DNA of 48,743 nt from Verrucomicrobiota bacterium (GCA_029573725.1 JAKQDQ010000129.1:1-48743), one strand, 5' to 3'. Positions 24,276 through 33,761 are shown, numbered from the stretch's first letter. Numbers and translations are program-made. The notes: a model not told the origin generated them from the sequence alone.

Positions 24276-26024
24276 TCAGCCGGGGGGCGTCGGCGGCGCA
24301 TCCGCCGCCGGCAACGAAGCCTCCGCCGCCGGCGAATTCTCCTTTGCCGGCAGTGGGGCTCCGGGAGACGCTCCGCTTTGACCGGGTGCCGCGGCTTGAT
24401 GGGTCGTCACACTTTCGACGCTCACAACCGGCGGTTCGGGATTCCCGGAGATCAGGACCGGACCCGTTGCCGCCTCGACGGGCGGCGTCCCCACTTCGGT
24501 CGCGGCCGGGGTTGCCGCGGCCCTGGCCGGGGACGGTTTTGGCGCCGGTTTTTTGGCCGTTTCCAATCGGCCATCGGCAAACTCCAGCACATGCCCCTGG
24601 TGGATGAGCCAGTGCAGGTCGGAAATCAATGCCGTTTGCTCGGGCGTCGGCTCCGATTTTGCCCGCTCGCCCACGGGCGCACCTCCAGCGGGGGCTTCCC
24701 CCTCCGTTGAGGCTGGAACGGGGGCCGCCAGCGGCGGCGTCGGCGCCAATGTTTCGATCAAGGTGCGCCGGTTGGATTTGGGATTGGCGTTGATGGATTC
24801 GACGATGCGTTTTACTCCCGCGGATACCGGAGTGCTTTCCAAATCCAGATAATGCGGGCGGGCCACAGCGACGTGGGTCACGGTCTTGTTTACCTTGAAG
24901 AACTGCAATCCTTGCCGGGCGAACGCCTGGCTCAAGGCCGTGGCAATTTGCATGGGAAAACGGCGCTGCTCCGCCAACAGCTGGCCCACCAGCCGCCCCA
25001 ATCCTCCCCGCAGTGCGCGTGCCGCCACGCCGCTCACCTGGTGCGCTTCCGTCGGTTTGATGATGGCTTCCTGATGGGTCGCCCGGAAATGCTCTTCCAC
25101 GGCTTCACGTGTCAGCAACTTCAACGGCTCCGGCACATTCAGGCAGGTGTATTCGGTCTTCCAGCTTTGTTCCTCGATCCATTGCCGCACCACGGTTTCG
25201 TCGCGCACGATTTTCACCCGCGCCTTGAAGGCTTCAAATGGCATCCGCGCGAAGCGCTCAGCGTGCAGTTTGCGCAGTTTGTTCTGGTAATCGTGATAAT
25301 TGGGCGGGCCGAGGATCACCCCGCTCAAACCGCACTGTGCCACGAACGTGTAAACGCCCTTCGGCGCTTCCGCCTGCACTTTCTCCGTTTGATAAAAGGT
25401 CGCAAAATGCTTCTGCAGCACATGCGCCACCGCCTCGGCCTCGTTCAACCAGATGGTGTCATCCAGCCCGCAGCGAAACAACGGTTGCAATACCTGTCCC
25501 TGCGGGTCCTTGCGCACGGTGAATTTGATGCTGTACCGCTCGGGTTTTTGAATGATGAGGAAGGCGATGTCAAACAGCGGGAAGGCCCGGCCCGTCATTT
25601 TGACCTGGCGCGCCATGGATTCCACGCCCCGCTCGTCAGGGACGATCGCCACGGCGATCTCCGGCAACGGCGGCAGTTCGGCCGGCTTCGCCATGGGACG
25701 GGCGTCGCGCCGCTCGCCACGTGGAAAGTCCCGGCGCCGTCCGCCGTCCCGGGGGGCAAAGGCGTCACGCCGCGGTCCCCGCGGCGATTGAGCGTCCCGC
25801 CGGTCTTTCTTGAATCCTCCGGGCCCACGCCGGTTGCGGCCGAAGTCCTCGCCCGATGGGCGGGAGCGTCCGTCGCGCCGTGCGTCGCGTTCCGTCCGGA
25901 CGGCTCCTTCGTCTCCCGTGTACTTGGCGTAGCGGTCGGCCGCGTTGGCGTCCTGCTGGGCCCACGCGGGCAGAAACAATTTTTCCAGGTCAAGGTCCGT
26001 TTCCGGATTGATATTCATATACAA
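24276..26024 (-). CDS. Arg-rich protein with conserved core, possibly RNA-binding
   Basis: This is a 582-residue protein (MYMNINPETDLDLEKLFLPA at the start). Residues about 40-110 are an Arg/Asp/Gly-rich low-complexity tract (RRDGRSRPSG, RRGPGGFKKDRRD, GGRRRDFPRGERRD), like RNA-binding tails. A conserved-looking core (about 115-430) contains ERYSIKFTVRKDPQGQVLQ, RCGLDDTIWLNEAEAVAHVL, VYTFVAQCGLSGVILGPPNY and CLNVPEPLKLLTREAVEEHF. A wing-like block, ISDLHWLIHQGHVLEFADGR, precedes a long Ala/Pro tail. I do not recognise the family. No signal peptide or membrane helix is visible, so it is cytosolic. An RNA- or ribosome-related role is inferred only from composition. Confidence 0.65.
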   Translation of the reverse strand: MYMNINPETDLDLEKLFLPAWAQQDANAADRYAKYTGDEGAVRTERDARRDGRSRPSGEDFGRNRRGPGGFKKDRRDAQSPRGPRRDAFAPRDGGRRRDFPRGERRDARPMAKPAELPPLPEIAVAIVPDERGVESMARQVKMTGRAFPLFDIAFLIIQKPERYSIKFTVRKDPQGQVLQPLFRCGLDDTIWLNEAEAVAHVLQKHFATFYQTEKVQAEAPKGVYTFVAQCGLSGVILGPPNYHDYQNKLRKLHAERFARMPFEAFKARVKIVRDETVVRQWIEEQSWKTEYTCLNVPEPLKLLTREAVEEHFRATHQEAIIKPTEAHQVSGVAARALRGGLGRLVGQLLAEQRRFPMQIATALSQAFARQGLQFFKVNKTVTHVAVARPHYLDLESTPVSAGVKRIVESINANPKSNRRTLIETLAPTPPLAAPVPASTEGEAPAGGAPVGERAKSEPTPEQTALISDLHWLIHQGHVLEFADGRLETAKKPAPKPSPARAAATPAATEVGTPPVEAATGPVLISGNPEPPVVSVESVTTHQAAAPGQSGASPGAPLPAKENSPAAEASLPAADAPPTPPG

Positions 26025-26154
26025 CGTCCGCCTTCAACTGAAAGGCTCGATTATTTTTAACCCGGCCAGTCTGACGGGATGCGCCGACGATTGCAACGTC
26101 AGAAAACCCCTTGATTGACTCGCTCCGGCTTCTATCCGAGCATTTCCCGGCTTT

Positions 26155-27618
26155 ATGAACGCGCACGCGCTTCCGGAATACGTCGAGAACCTTCCCAACA
26201 TCTGCGGTCAGGAAGCCCTGATCACCGACACTGTCCAGCAGCGGAACCGGACCGCCGCACACGAGTCCGCCGTGAACTGGCCGGCGGTCACCAGCGCCTG
26301 TGCGATCGCGCTGCACATGCACCAGCCCCTGATTCCCGCCGGCGGACCGGAGCTGCGCACGGCCCAAGTCATCAGCAATTTAAAGTTCATGATGGACCAT
26401 CCCGACGTCGGGGACAACCACAACGCCGCGGTTTTCCATTGGTGTTACAAGCGCATGGGCGAGTTCATTCCCCAGCTGATTGCCGAGGGGAAACAGCCGC
26501 GGGTGATGCTTGAGTACTCCGGCACACTGTTACACGGTCTCCGGCAAATGGGCCTGCATGACGTATTCGATCAACTCAAACGCATCACCTGTGAACCCGA
26601 ATTTCAGGACGCGGTGGAGTGGCTGGGCATGGCCTGGGGACACGCGGTGGCGCCTTCAACCCCGGTGCAGGATTTTCGTCTGCACGTGAAGGCGTTCCAG
26701 CATCATTTCGCCGCCATTTTTGGTCTGGAGGCGCTGCGGCGCATCCGCGGCTTTTCGCCGCCCGAGATGGCCCTGCCCAACCATCCCGATACGGCCTACG
26801 AATTTGTCAAAACCCTGAAGGATTGCGGCTACGAATGGGTGCTGGTGCAGGAACACACCGTGGAGCAGCCCGACACCGGCAACGGCCCGGAGCAGAAACA
26901 TTTACCCCATCGGTTGATTTGCCGGAACGCAAATGGCGACGAAGCCAGCATCATCGCCATCATCAAAACCCAGGGCAGCGATACGAAGCTCGTGGCCCAA
27001 ATGCAGCCCTATTACGAAGCCAAAGGTCTGTCGCGCTGGCAACTGGCCGGAAAATCCGTGCCCCCGCTGGTGACGCAAATTGCCGACGGCGAAAACGGCG
27101 GCGTGATGATGAATGAATTTCCGCCAAAGTTCATGGAAGTGGTGCGTGAAGCGAGTGGCTCGACCACGCCACTGTTGAACGTGTCGGAATATCTGGATCA
27201 CCTTTACACGCTCGGCCTGAAAACCACGGATTTTCCCCCGCTGCAACCGATTCACCAAAAACGAATCTGGGAGCGTTTTTCGCCCGGAGCGGGAGCCCAA
27301 AAACTCGCGGCGGTCATCACGCAATTGAAACAGGAAGATCACCGTTTCAATATGGAAGGCGGTAGTTGGACCAATGACATTTCCTGGGTGCGCGGCTATG
27401 AAAATGTGCTCGGCCCGATGGAGAAGGTCAGTTCGCTGTTCAACGAGAAAGTTTTGCAGGCAAAGATTTCCCCCCGTGAGCATCGCTATCGCAACGCGCT
27501 GTTCTATCTGCTCTGCTCGCAGACCAGTTGCTACCGCTACTGGGGTCAGGGTCTCTGGACGGATTACGGACGCGAACTCTGTCGTCGCGCGGAGGCCATT
27601 CTGACCCACGATTTTTAA
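26155..27618 (+). CDS. GH57 family glycoside hydrolase
   Basis: This is a 487-residue cytosolic enzyme related to alpha-amylases and glucan-branching enzymes of family GH57. The first conserved motif is ALHMHQPLIP (His-x-His-Gln-Pro, residues 54-58). The nucleophile region is GFSPPEMALPN with Glu204, and the acid/base candidate is Asp311 in IADGENGG. A possible promoter lies upstream: TTGATT (26111-26116), 16 bp, then TATCCG (26133-26138), about 17 bp before the ATG. There is no signal peptide, which suggests glycogen or another internal alpha-glucan; the CBM48-like protein at 399-818 would fit the same substrate, but it is far away. The exact activity cannot be read from sequence. Confidence 0.82.
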   Translation: MNAHALPEYVENLPNICGQEALITDTVQQRNRTAAHESAVNWPAVTSACAIALHMHQPLIPAGGPELRTAQVISNLKFMMDHPDVGDNHNAAVFHWCYKRMGEFIPQLIAEGKQPRVMLEYSGTLLHGLRQMGLHDVFDQLKRITCEPEFQDAVEWLGMAWGHAVAPSTPVQDFRLHVKAFQHHFAAIFGLEALRRIRGFSPPEMALPNHPDTAYEFVKTLKDCGYEWVLVQEHTVEQPDTGNGPEQKHLPHRLICRNANGDEASIIAIIKTQGSDTKLVAQMQPYYEAKGLSRWQLAGKSVPPLVTQIADGENGGVMMNEFPPKFMEVVREASGSTTPLLNVSEYLDHLYTLGLKTTDFPPLQPIHQKRIWERFSPGAGAQKLAAVITQLKQEDHRFNMEGGSWTNDISWVRGYENVLGPMEKVSSLFNEKVLQAKISPREHRYRNALFYLLCSQTSCYRYWGQGLWTDYGRELCRRAEAILTHDF

Positions 27619-27632
27619 TCGGCGGATAAAAA

Positions 27633-27660
27633 CTGGGGGCTGGTGCGAGCCAGCCCCCAG
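27633..27660 (-). terminator. Rho-independent terminator, minus strand
   Basis: CTGGGGGCTGG (27633-27643) and CCAGCCCCCAG (27650-27660) make a perfect 11-bp stem with a 6-nt loop. Read on the minus strand the stem is followed by TTTTTAT, a proper U-tract; on the plus strand it is not. It therefore ends a leftward transcript, although it may also block readthrough from the GH57 gene. Confidence 0.8.
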
Positions 27661-27685
27661 AAACCAAACCCAGTAGAGAAGAATA

Positions 27686-27826
27686 TCAGGCTTCCGCCCA
27701 ATACGTAACTAGCGGAGTTATGATGGGACTTTCGTTGACGCGCTGAGGCGGCAACGGAAAGAAATGCGCCACCAGCTCGGGCCGAGTTGCGTCGCGCATT
27801 TTCATGCCGCTCAAAAAGCAATCCAT
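27686..27826 (-). CDS. Possible 46-residue microprotein ahead of a terminator
   Basis: The minus-strand frame from the ATG at 27826 ends in TGA at 27686, 25 nt before the U-tailed terminator at 27,660, which needs a leftward transcript to explain it. It reads MDCFLSGMKMRDATRPELVA, then HFFPLPPQRVNESPIITPLV and TYWAEA. An internal start, MKMRDATRPEL, would give 39 residues. Third codon positions are mostly G or C. There is no membrane helix or known motif, and no clear Shine-Dalgarno sequence. It could be a short independent gene or the decoy end of a small RNA. Confidence 0.4.
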   Translation of the reverse strand: MDCFLSGMKMRDATRPELVAHFFPLPPQRVNESPIITPLVTYWAEA

Positions 27827-28224
27827 ATACCAGCACCAGCACTCGCGGAAAATGCGGTTTGACCGCGGTTTGCTTGTCCCGTTCGCGGACAAAAATTTGT
27901 CTTTGCTGTCTCCGCGGCAAAAAAATTTCCCCGGGAAAATCTCGGTCACGGCCCGGGGGCAGGAGGCGAATCCCGCCGCCCGCCCGGGTGTGGATTCACC
28001 GCCGCCTTCACTCCCTGCCACCCCACGATGCATTTCGTTTATCCGGGTCGGATCTCCAGTTTCCCGCCCGCAAGGATGCGCCGGCGGCTCGTGGCGTGCG
28101 TTCGCGTGATGGCGTCATGCGCCTTCGCCCATGACGCGCAGGGCCGGCGGGGCGGGAAAAGTGAGCCGGAGTGGGGGCGGGTGGGCGAGCGCCACGACCG
28201 GCGCAACGCATCGGGAAGCCGGGC
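27827..28224. other. Spacer between S9 peptidase gene and microprotein
   Basis: These 400 bp hold no recognisable gene. Visible structure: the hairpin GCGTCATG (28112-28119)/CATGACGC (28130-28137) with a 10-nt loop, about 90 nt past the S9 peptidase stop, a possible terminator; and an A/T-rich patch near 27,885-27,935 with GACAAAAATTTGTC, a 14-nt near-palindrome, which could belong to the promoter or leader of the leftward microprotein transcript. Confidence 0.4.
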
Positions 28225-30159
28225 TCACCGCAGCAAGTGCTCCTGCAAAAACTGGATCGTGCTTAGGAATTGGAAATCCGCGTTCTGCTTTTTGGCGAAC
28301 CCGTGACCTTCATCTTTGGCCAGCAAATACCACGTGACCCCGCCCCGCTCCCGCAATGCTTTGACCATCTGTTCGGCCTCGGTGACCGGCACCCGCGGAT
28401 CATTCTGACCTTGCACAACAAACAGCGGCTTGCGGATTTTATCCACATTGGTCAGCGGCGAAATGCGTTGGAAAAATTCGGCCATGGCGGGATCGCGCTC
28501 GTCGCCATATTCGACCCGGCGCAAATCGCGCCGGTAATCCTGGGTGTTTTTCAAAAACGTGATGAAACTGGAAATGCCCACCACGTCCACGCCGCAACGC
28601 AAGCGATCACTAAAATGCGTCAAACTCGCCAGCGCCATGTAACCGCCGTAGCTGCTCCCCATCACCGCGATCCGGTCGGCGTCCAGCAACTTGTCCATGG
28701 CGATCCAGTCCAGGAACGTGCCGATGTCCTTGACCGAATCCTCGCGCTTGAAACCGTTGTCCAAGGTCAGGAAGGTTTTGCCGTAACCGCTCGACCCGCG
28801 CACATTCGGAAACAGAATCGCCACGCCCAACTCGCTCAGATAGTAATTATTCCGCGCCTGAAAGATCGGACGCGACTGGCTTTCGGGGCCGCCGTGGATG
28901 CTCACAATGATCGGGCGTTTGCCGGGAAACTTCTTCGCGTCGGGCCGATACAAAAAGCCTGAGACTGGCAATCCATCAAAGCTCTTCACGCGAACCAACT
29001 CTGGCTCAATGAAGTTGGCCGGGTTCAAGCCGCCCGTCTCGCTTTCCGTCCAGCGCTCAAGTTTGCGCGTCTTCACGTTGTACGAACAGGCATCGGTCGG
29101 AGATTGCGCTGAATTGAAGTTGAACGCCAGGTCCCGTCCATTCTCATGCCACTTCACGCCGGACGGAATGCCCAGTGGCAATTCCGGCCCGCGCAGCTTC
29201 CTGCCCGACCTGGCTTCGATTAAATGAATCTTCCCAACCCCATCCTCGTTCGTAATGAACGCAATGGTCTTCCCATCCGGAGAGAGATCGAACTCCGTGA
29301 CGTTCCAGGAAATCCCGCCGCTCAACACAGTGATCTCCCTCGTCCGCAAATCCAGCCGCGCCAGCCGCTCAAATTCCGAATCCTTGTCCGTCGTGCAGAA
29401 AAGGGATTTGCCGTCCCTCGCGAACTGCGCCTCGCCGTAGGAAACCGGCGTCGCTTCATCCGGTGTCAGCAATTCCTTCGCGCCCGTCCTCGCATCAACG
29501 ATGTAAAGCCGGCTCTGGTTAATGGAAAGGTACTCGCGCAACAACAACTTCGCTCCTTCGGGCGACCAGCCACTCACGCTCCAGCCGCCGCCGGCCAACT
29601 CGCACAGCAGCCGATCCGATTTCGGGTCGGCGGGATCCATCAGCCAGACGTCCGTATCGCGACCGGTCCGCCGCGTTGAGGTATAGGCAAACATTTTGCC
29701 GTCCTCGGAGAATCGTCCGCTGCCGTTGCGTGACCTGCCGTCCGTTAACAACGTGATGCGGCCCGTATCGGGATCGAGCCGGTAGTATTGATAAAATTCC
29801 CCGCCGCCCTTGTCCTGCGCAAAGACGATGTAGTTCCCCTGCTTCGGCTGCCAACTGCCGCCACGCACCGGTTCGGGCGTGAAGGTCAATTGCCGCCGCG
29901 CGCCGCCGGGAAATTTCACCTCGTGCAACTGCGGCGTGTCCGCAAAGCGGGTGGTGATCAACAGCTCGCGGCGCGTGGGATGCCAACCGGTGAAGCCCGC
30001 GGCGCGGAATTCCAGGTAGGGCCGCACGGACGCCATCAAGCCGGGCGGGACCGGGGGAATGCCTTCGACCACCAGATTTTCCGGGATTTGCGCGGAAGCC
30101 ACCGCCATGATGTTGAGCCAAGGCACCAGACGCCAGTGCCAGGAAGATCGCCGCTTCAT
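28225..30159 (-). CDS. Secreted S9 prolyl-oligopeptidase family peptidase
   Basis: The protein has 644 residues from the ATG at 30159; a TTG five codons upstream also fits. A signal segment (MKRRSSWHWRLVPWLNIMAV, ASAQIPENL) is followed by a WD-like beta-propeller with repeats such as GSWQPKQGNYIVFAQD, SGRFSEDGKMFAYTS and EFDLSPDGKTIAFITNED. The C-terminal alpha/beta-hydrolase domain has PIIVSIHGGPE, the Ser elbow MGSSYGGYMA (Ser near 501), QGQNDPRVPV (Asp near 587) and DEGHGF (His near 617), so the triad is complete. This is the acylaminoacyl/dipeptidyl-peptidase layout. It lies 11 nt behind another S9 peptidase in the same direction, forming an operon for exported peptide degradation. Confidence 0.88.
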   Translation of the reverse strand: MKRRSSWHWRLVPWLNIMAVASAQIPENLVVEGIPPVPPGLMASVRPYLEFRAAGFTGWHPTRRELLITTRFADTPQLHEVKFPGGARRQLTFTPEPVRGGSWQPKQGNYIVFAQDKGGGEFYQYYRLDPDTGRITLLTDGRSRNGSGRFSEDGKMFAYTSTRRTGRDTDVWLMDPADPKSDRLLCELAGGGWSVSGWSPEGAKLLLREYLSINQSRLYIVDARTGAKELLTPDEATPVSYGEAQFARDGKSLFCTTDKDSEFERLARLDLRTREITVLSGGISWNVTEFDLSPDGKTIAFITNEDGVGKIHLIEARSGRKLRGPELPLGIPSGVKWHENGRDLAFNFNSAQSPTDACSYNVKTRKLERWTESETGGLNPANFIEPELVRVKSFDGLPVSGFLYRPDAKKFPGKRPIIVSIHGGPESQSRPIFQARNNYYLSELGVAILFPNVRGSSGYGKTFLTLDNGFKREDSVKDIGTFLDWIAMDKLLDADRIAVMGSSYGGYMALASLTHFSDRLRCGVDVVGISSFITFLKNTQDYRRDLRRVEYGDERDPAMAEFFQRISPLTNVDKIRKPLFVVQGQNDPRVPVTEAEQMVKALRERGGVTWYLLAKDEGHGFAKKQNADFQFLSTIQFLQEHLLR

Positions 30160-30170
30160 ATTGAGCCGGG

Positions 30171-32306
30171 TCAATGGGGAAGTGCGGGCTGCATGTGCAA
30201 GGATCGCACCAGGAACGCCCAGCGGTCGGCGGCCTCCGCTATAAGTTTCGTGGTCGGTTTGCCCGCGCCATGGCCGGCTTTCGTTTCAATCCGGATCAGA
30301 ACCGGCGCGGGCCCGGCCTGCGCCGCCTGCAAGGCGGCGGCGAATTTGAAGCTGTGCGCCGGCACGACGCGGTCGTCATGATCCGCAGTGGTGATCAGCG
30401 TGGCGGGATAGCGCGTGCCGGGTTTGATGTTGTGCAGCGGCGAGTAGGCGTAAAGCGCCCGGAACTGCTCGGGATCATCTGAAGATCCATAGTCGCTCGT
30501 CCACGCCCAGCCGATGGTGAATTTTTGGAAGCGCAACATGTCCATGACCCCCACCGCGGGCAGGGCCGCGCCAAACAGCTCGGGTCGCTGGGTCAAACAA
30601 GCCCCCACCAGCAACCCCCCATTGCTGCCGCCGGCAATCGCCAGCTGCTTCGGATTGGTATAATGATTCGCGATCAACCACTCGGCCGCCGCAAGGAAAT
30701 CATCAAACACATTCTGCTTCCGCAACTTCGTCCCCGCTTGATGCCATTCCTCTCCATACTCTCCGCCACCACGCAGGTTCGGCATCGCGTACACCCCGCC
30801 CATTTCCATCCACGCGAGATTGGCCACCGAAAAGCCCGGGGTGAGACTGATGTTGAAACCGCCGTACCCATACAGCAGCGTCGGATTCCTCCCATCCAGC
30901 CGCAGCCCTTTCTTATGGGTGATGAACATCGGCACTTTCGTTCCGTCCCGGCTCGCGTAGAACACCTGTCGCGTCTCGTAATCCGCCGGGTTGAATTTCA
31001 ACCTGGGCGCGCGGAATAATTCGCTCTGGCCTGTGTTCAGGTCCAGCCGGTAAATCACGCCTGGCGTCGTGAAGCTCGTGAACGAATAGAAAGTCTCCGT
31101 GTCCTCGCGCTTGCCGGCCAGGCCACCGACAGTGCCGAGTCCCGGCAACTGCACTTCGCGAATGAACCGGCCCGCGAGATCATAAATCTTCACCTGGCTG
31201 TGCGCATCTTGCAGGTAGGTACAGACGAACTGGTGGTTGATCACGCTGACGCCCGTCAAGGTTTCTGCCGCCTGCGGCACCAGTTCCCGCCAGTGCGCGC
31301 GCGCCGGCCGGCGAATATCCACTCCGATGATGCGGTGCCGCGGCGCGTCCAAATCCGTCTTGAACCAGAAAATTGGACCGTCATTGTCAATAAACGAGTA
31401 GTCGGCGTCAAAATCCATCAGCAGTTCCACCACGGGGGCGTCCGGCGTTTGCAGGTCCTGATACAACACCCGGGTCCGCGGATCCGTCCCCTCGCCCGAG
31501 GTGATGATCAGATAACGACCATCCTCGGTGACCGTTCCGCCGAAACTCCACTCCTTGTGATCGGGCCGATGATAAATCAGCCGGTCCTCGCTCTGCGGTG
31601 TGCCGAGCCGGTGGAAATACAATTTATGAAAGTAATTCACCTTCGTCAGCAGGGCGGCAGCGGATGGTTCGTCATATCGCGAATAGTAGAAACCACTCCC
31701 GTCCTTCGCCCAGGCGGCGCCGGAAAATTTCACCCACTTGATGACCTCCGGCCGGTCGGTCTGGCTCGCCACATCGCGCACGCGCCACTCCTGCCAGTCC
31801 GAACCCGCCGTGGACAACCCATACGCCAGGAGCTGGCCATCCCGGCTGATCGCGATGCCGCTCAACGCCACCGTGCCGTCGGCAGAAAGTTGATTCGGGT
31901 CCAGCAGCACGGTCGGTTCCGCCGTCAGCGTGGGCAGCGTGTACAGCACGCTCTGATTTTGCAACCCGTCGTTCTTGTAATAAAAGTAACGCGAACCCTC
32001 CCTGAACGGCACGCCGTAACGCTCGTAGTTCCACAATTCGGTCAACCGCCGCCGGATCGCCTCCCGTTGCGGAATGGTCGCCAGATAGGCAAACGTGACC
32101 CGGTTCTCCGCCGCCACCCAGGCCTTGGTCGCCGCAGCATGGTCATCCTCCAACCAGCGATACGGATCCGGCACGGCGACGCCATGATACACGTCCACTT
32201 GGTTCGTGGTCGCGGTGACCGGATAGCGCCATCTCGATTCCGTGGTGATACAACCGGCGAGCAACACGCCGAGCAACACCGCGCCCAGCACGAGACAAAA
32301 TTTCAT
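30171..32306 (-). CDS. Prolyl oligopeptidase, S9A subfamily, predicted lipoprotein
   Basis: This is a 711-residue protein with a lipoprotein signal, MKFCLVLGAVLLGVLLAGC, Cys19 being the lipid site. The N-terminal S9A block VYHGVAVPDPYRWLEDDHA is typical of prolyl oligopeptidase, followed by a seven-bladed propeller. The catalytic domain has YGYGGFNISLTPGFS, NLRGGGEYGEEWHQAG, IAGGSNGGLLVGA (Ser near 559), TTADHDDRVVP (Asp near 642) and KAGHGAGKPT (His near 678). It cleaves short peptides after proline, here probably at the periplasmic side of a membrane. Length is normal for the family. It is first of the two-peptidase operon. Confidence 0.92.
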   Translation of the reverse strand: MKFCLVLGAVLLGVLLAGCITTESRWRYPVTATTNQVDVYHGVAVPDPYRWLEDDHAAATKAWVAAENRVTFAYLATIPQREAIRRRLTELWNYERYGVPFREGSRYFYYKNDGLQNQSVLYTLPTLTAEPTVLLDPNQLSADGTVALSGIAISRDGQLLAYGLSTAGSDWQEWRVRDVASQTDRPEVIKWVKFSGAAWAKDGSGFYYSRYDEPSAAALLTKVNYFHKLYFHRLGTPQSEDRLIYHRPDHKEWSFGGTVTEDGRYLIITSGEGTDPRTRVLYQDLQTPDAPVVELLMDFDADYSFIDNDGPIFWFKTDLDAPRHRIIGVDIRRPARAHWRELVPQAAETLTGVSVINHQFVCTYLQDAHSQVKIYDLAGRFIREVQLPGLGTVGGLAGKREDTETFYSFTSFTTPGVIYRLDLNTGQSELFRAPRLKFNPADYETRQVFYASRDGTKVPMFITHKKGLRLDGRNPTLLYGYGGFNISLTPGFSVANLAWMEMGGVYAMPNLRGGGEYGEEWHQAGTKLRKQNVFDDFLAAAEWLIANHYTNPKQLAIAGGSNGGLLVGACLTQRPELFGAALPAVGVMDMLRFQKFTIGWAWTSDYGSSDDPEQFRALYAYSPLHNIKPGTRYPATLITTADHDDRVVPAHSFKFAAALQAAQAGPAPVLIRIETKAGHGAGKPTTKLIAEAADRWAFLVRSLHMQPALPH

Positions 32307-32489
32307 GAACCAAAAACTAGGTGAAAACCCTGTGCGCCGAAATGAAAAAGCGGTCCCTGTTCTCTGACCGCCCTCCGGCCCGCGCGGACGACCGCCGCAC
32401 GACCGGAAAGTTGTCGGGCGGATTTGATCGCGCCGGCGCGCCCGGGCGGGGCAATCCGGACGCGTTTTTCCGGGCCGCGGGGCGTGGTC

Positions 32490-33638
32490 TCAGTACCGCG
32501 GCACCTTGGCGTCAATTTCTTCGCACCAGGCGTCGAGCCCGCCTTTGACGCTTTTCACATATTTGAAACCCTGTTCGCGGAGAAACTCCACCGCAGCCAG
32601 CGAGCGGTTCCCAATTTTGCAAAACAGATAGTACTGCTGGTTCGGGTCCAGTTCGGTGAACCGCTGGCGCAATTGGCTGTGCGGAAACAGCGGCAGGCCG
32701 TTCACTTTGGAAATCTCGTATTCGAACTCCTCGCGAATATCGAGCACTTTGATGTTCCGCTGGGGATCATCCAGCGCCTGCTTCATCTCCTGCACCGTCA
32801 CTTCGTCGGGGTTGTCCCCGGGCTGGGCCGGGGCAGCAGGCAGTCCGCAGAATTGATGGTAATCAATCAACCCGGTGACGGTGGGATGCTCCCCGCAGAG
32901 CGGACATTGCGGATCCCGCCGCAACTTGAGCTCCCGAAACTTCATGTCGAGGGCGTTGAAGAGCAGCAACCGGCCGATGAGCGACGCGCCTTTTCCGAGA
33001 ATCAGCTTGAAAATTTCGGTGGTTTGAATGCAGCCGATAATGCCCGGCAAGACGCCCAACACGCCGCCTTCGGCACAACTGGGCACCAGGCCCGGAGGAG
33101 GCGGTTCGGGATACAGACAGCGATAGCACGGCCCGCCGAGGTGGGGGGCAAACACGCTGGCCTGCCCCTCGAAACGGAAAATCGAGCCGTACACGTTCGG
33201 CTTCTTGAGCAACACACAGGCATCATTGGTCAGGTAACGCGTCGGAAAATTGTCCGTGCCGTCCACCACGATGTCGTAGGGGGCGATGATCTCCAGCGCG
33301 TTGCCCGAGTTGATGGTGGTTTCGTGCAACACCACCTCGGTGTGGGGATTCAGCGCCTGGATGGTTTCCCTGGCGGACTTTGCCTTGGAACGGCCCACGT
33401 CGGCGTCGGTGTGCAGTATCTGGCGCTGCAGATTCGAGTAATCCACCGTGTCAAAGTCCACAATGCCGAGCTTGCCGATGCCCGCCGCCGCGAGATACAT
33501 CGCAATCGGCGAACCCAGTCCACCGGCGCCCACGCACAACACACTGGCCGCTTTGATCTTCTTTTGCCCCGCCAGACCGACCTCGGGCAGAATCAGGTGC
33601 CGCGAGTAACGGCGGATTTCGTCATTGTTCAAACTCAT
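32490..33638 (-). CDS. moeB: MoeB/ThiF-type adenylyltransferase fused to rhodanese
   Basis: This is a 382-residue fusion. Residues 1-255 are an E1-like adenylyltransferase: RYSRHLILPEVG, the nucleotide loop VGAGGLGSP (37-44), DFDTVDYSNLQRQ, active-site Cys188 in PSCAEGGVLGVLPG, and zinc ligands Cys171/Cys174 and Cys245/Cys248. Residues about 275-382 are a rhodanese domain with Cys340 in YLFCKIGNRS. Such MoeZ/MOCS3-like proteins adenylate and then thiocarboxylate a Gly-Gly sulfur carrier for molybdopterin, thiamine or tRNA thiolation. The only carrier in the window is ThiS at 8,795-8,998, so service to ThiS is possible but unproven. The next gene on the same strand, the S9A peptidase, begins 183 bp further on. 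Confidence 0.92.
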   Translation of the reverse strand: MSLNNDEIRRYSRHLILPEVGLAGQKKIKAASVLCVGAGGLGSPIAMYLAAAGIGKLGIVDFDTVDYSNLQRQILHTDADVGRSKAKSARETIQALNPHTEVVLHETTINSGNALEIIAPYDIVVDGTDNFPTRYLTNDACVLLKKPNVYGSIFRFEGQASVFAPHLGGPCYRCLYPEPPPPGLVPSCAEGGVLGVLPGIIGCIQTTEIFKLILGKGASLIGRLLLFNALDMKFRELKLRRDPQCPLCGEHPTVTGLIDYHQFCGLPAAPAQPGDNPDEVTVQEMKQALDDPQRNIKVLDIREEFEYEISKVNGLPLFPHSQLRQRFTELDPNQQYYLFCKIGNRSLAAVEFLREQGFKYVKSVKGGLDAWCEEIDAKVPRY

Positions 33639-33734
33639 AAATCAATCCCGCTGCGAACCGGATAAGATTCGAGCGTATCAGACTAGGAGAGCGGGCGCAG
33701 AAATCAAGCCGCGGCGCACTTGTAACGCGTTTTG

Positions 33735-33761
33735 GCGGGCCGCCCCAGGGGGCGCGCCCGC
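33735..33761 (-). terminator. GC hairpin after the SGNH-like gene
   Basis: GCGGGC (33735-33740) pairs with GCCCGC (33756-33761), and the inner CGCCCC with GGGGCG, around a short AG loop. It lies about 30 nt past the stop of the gene at 33,790. The flank is CAAAACGCG, without a U-tract, so intrinsic termination is only possible. Confidence 0.35.
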
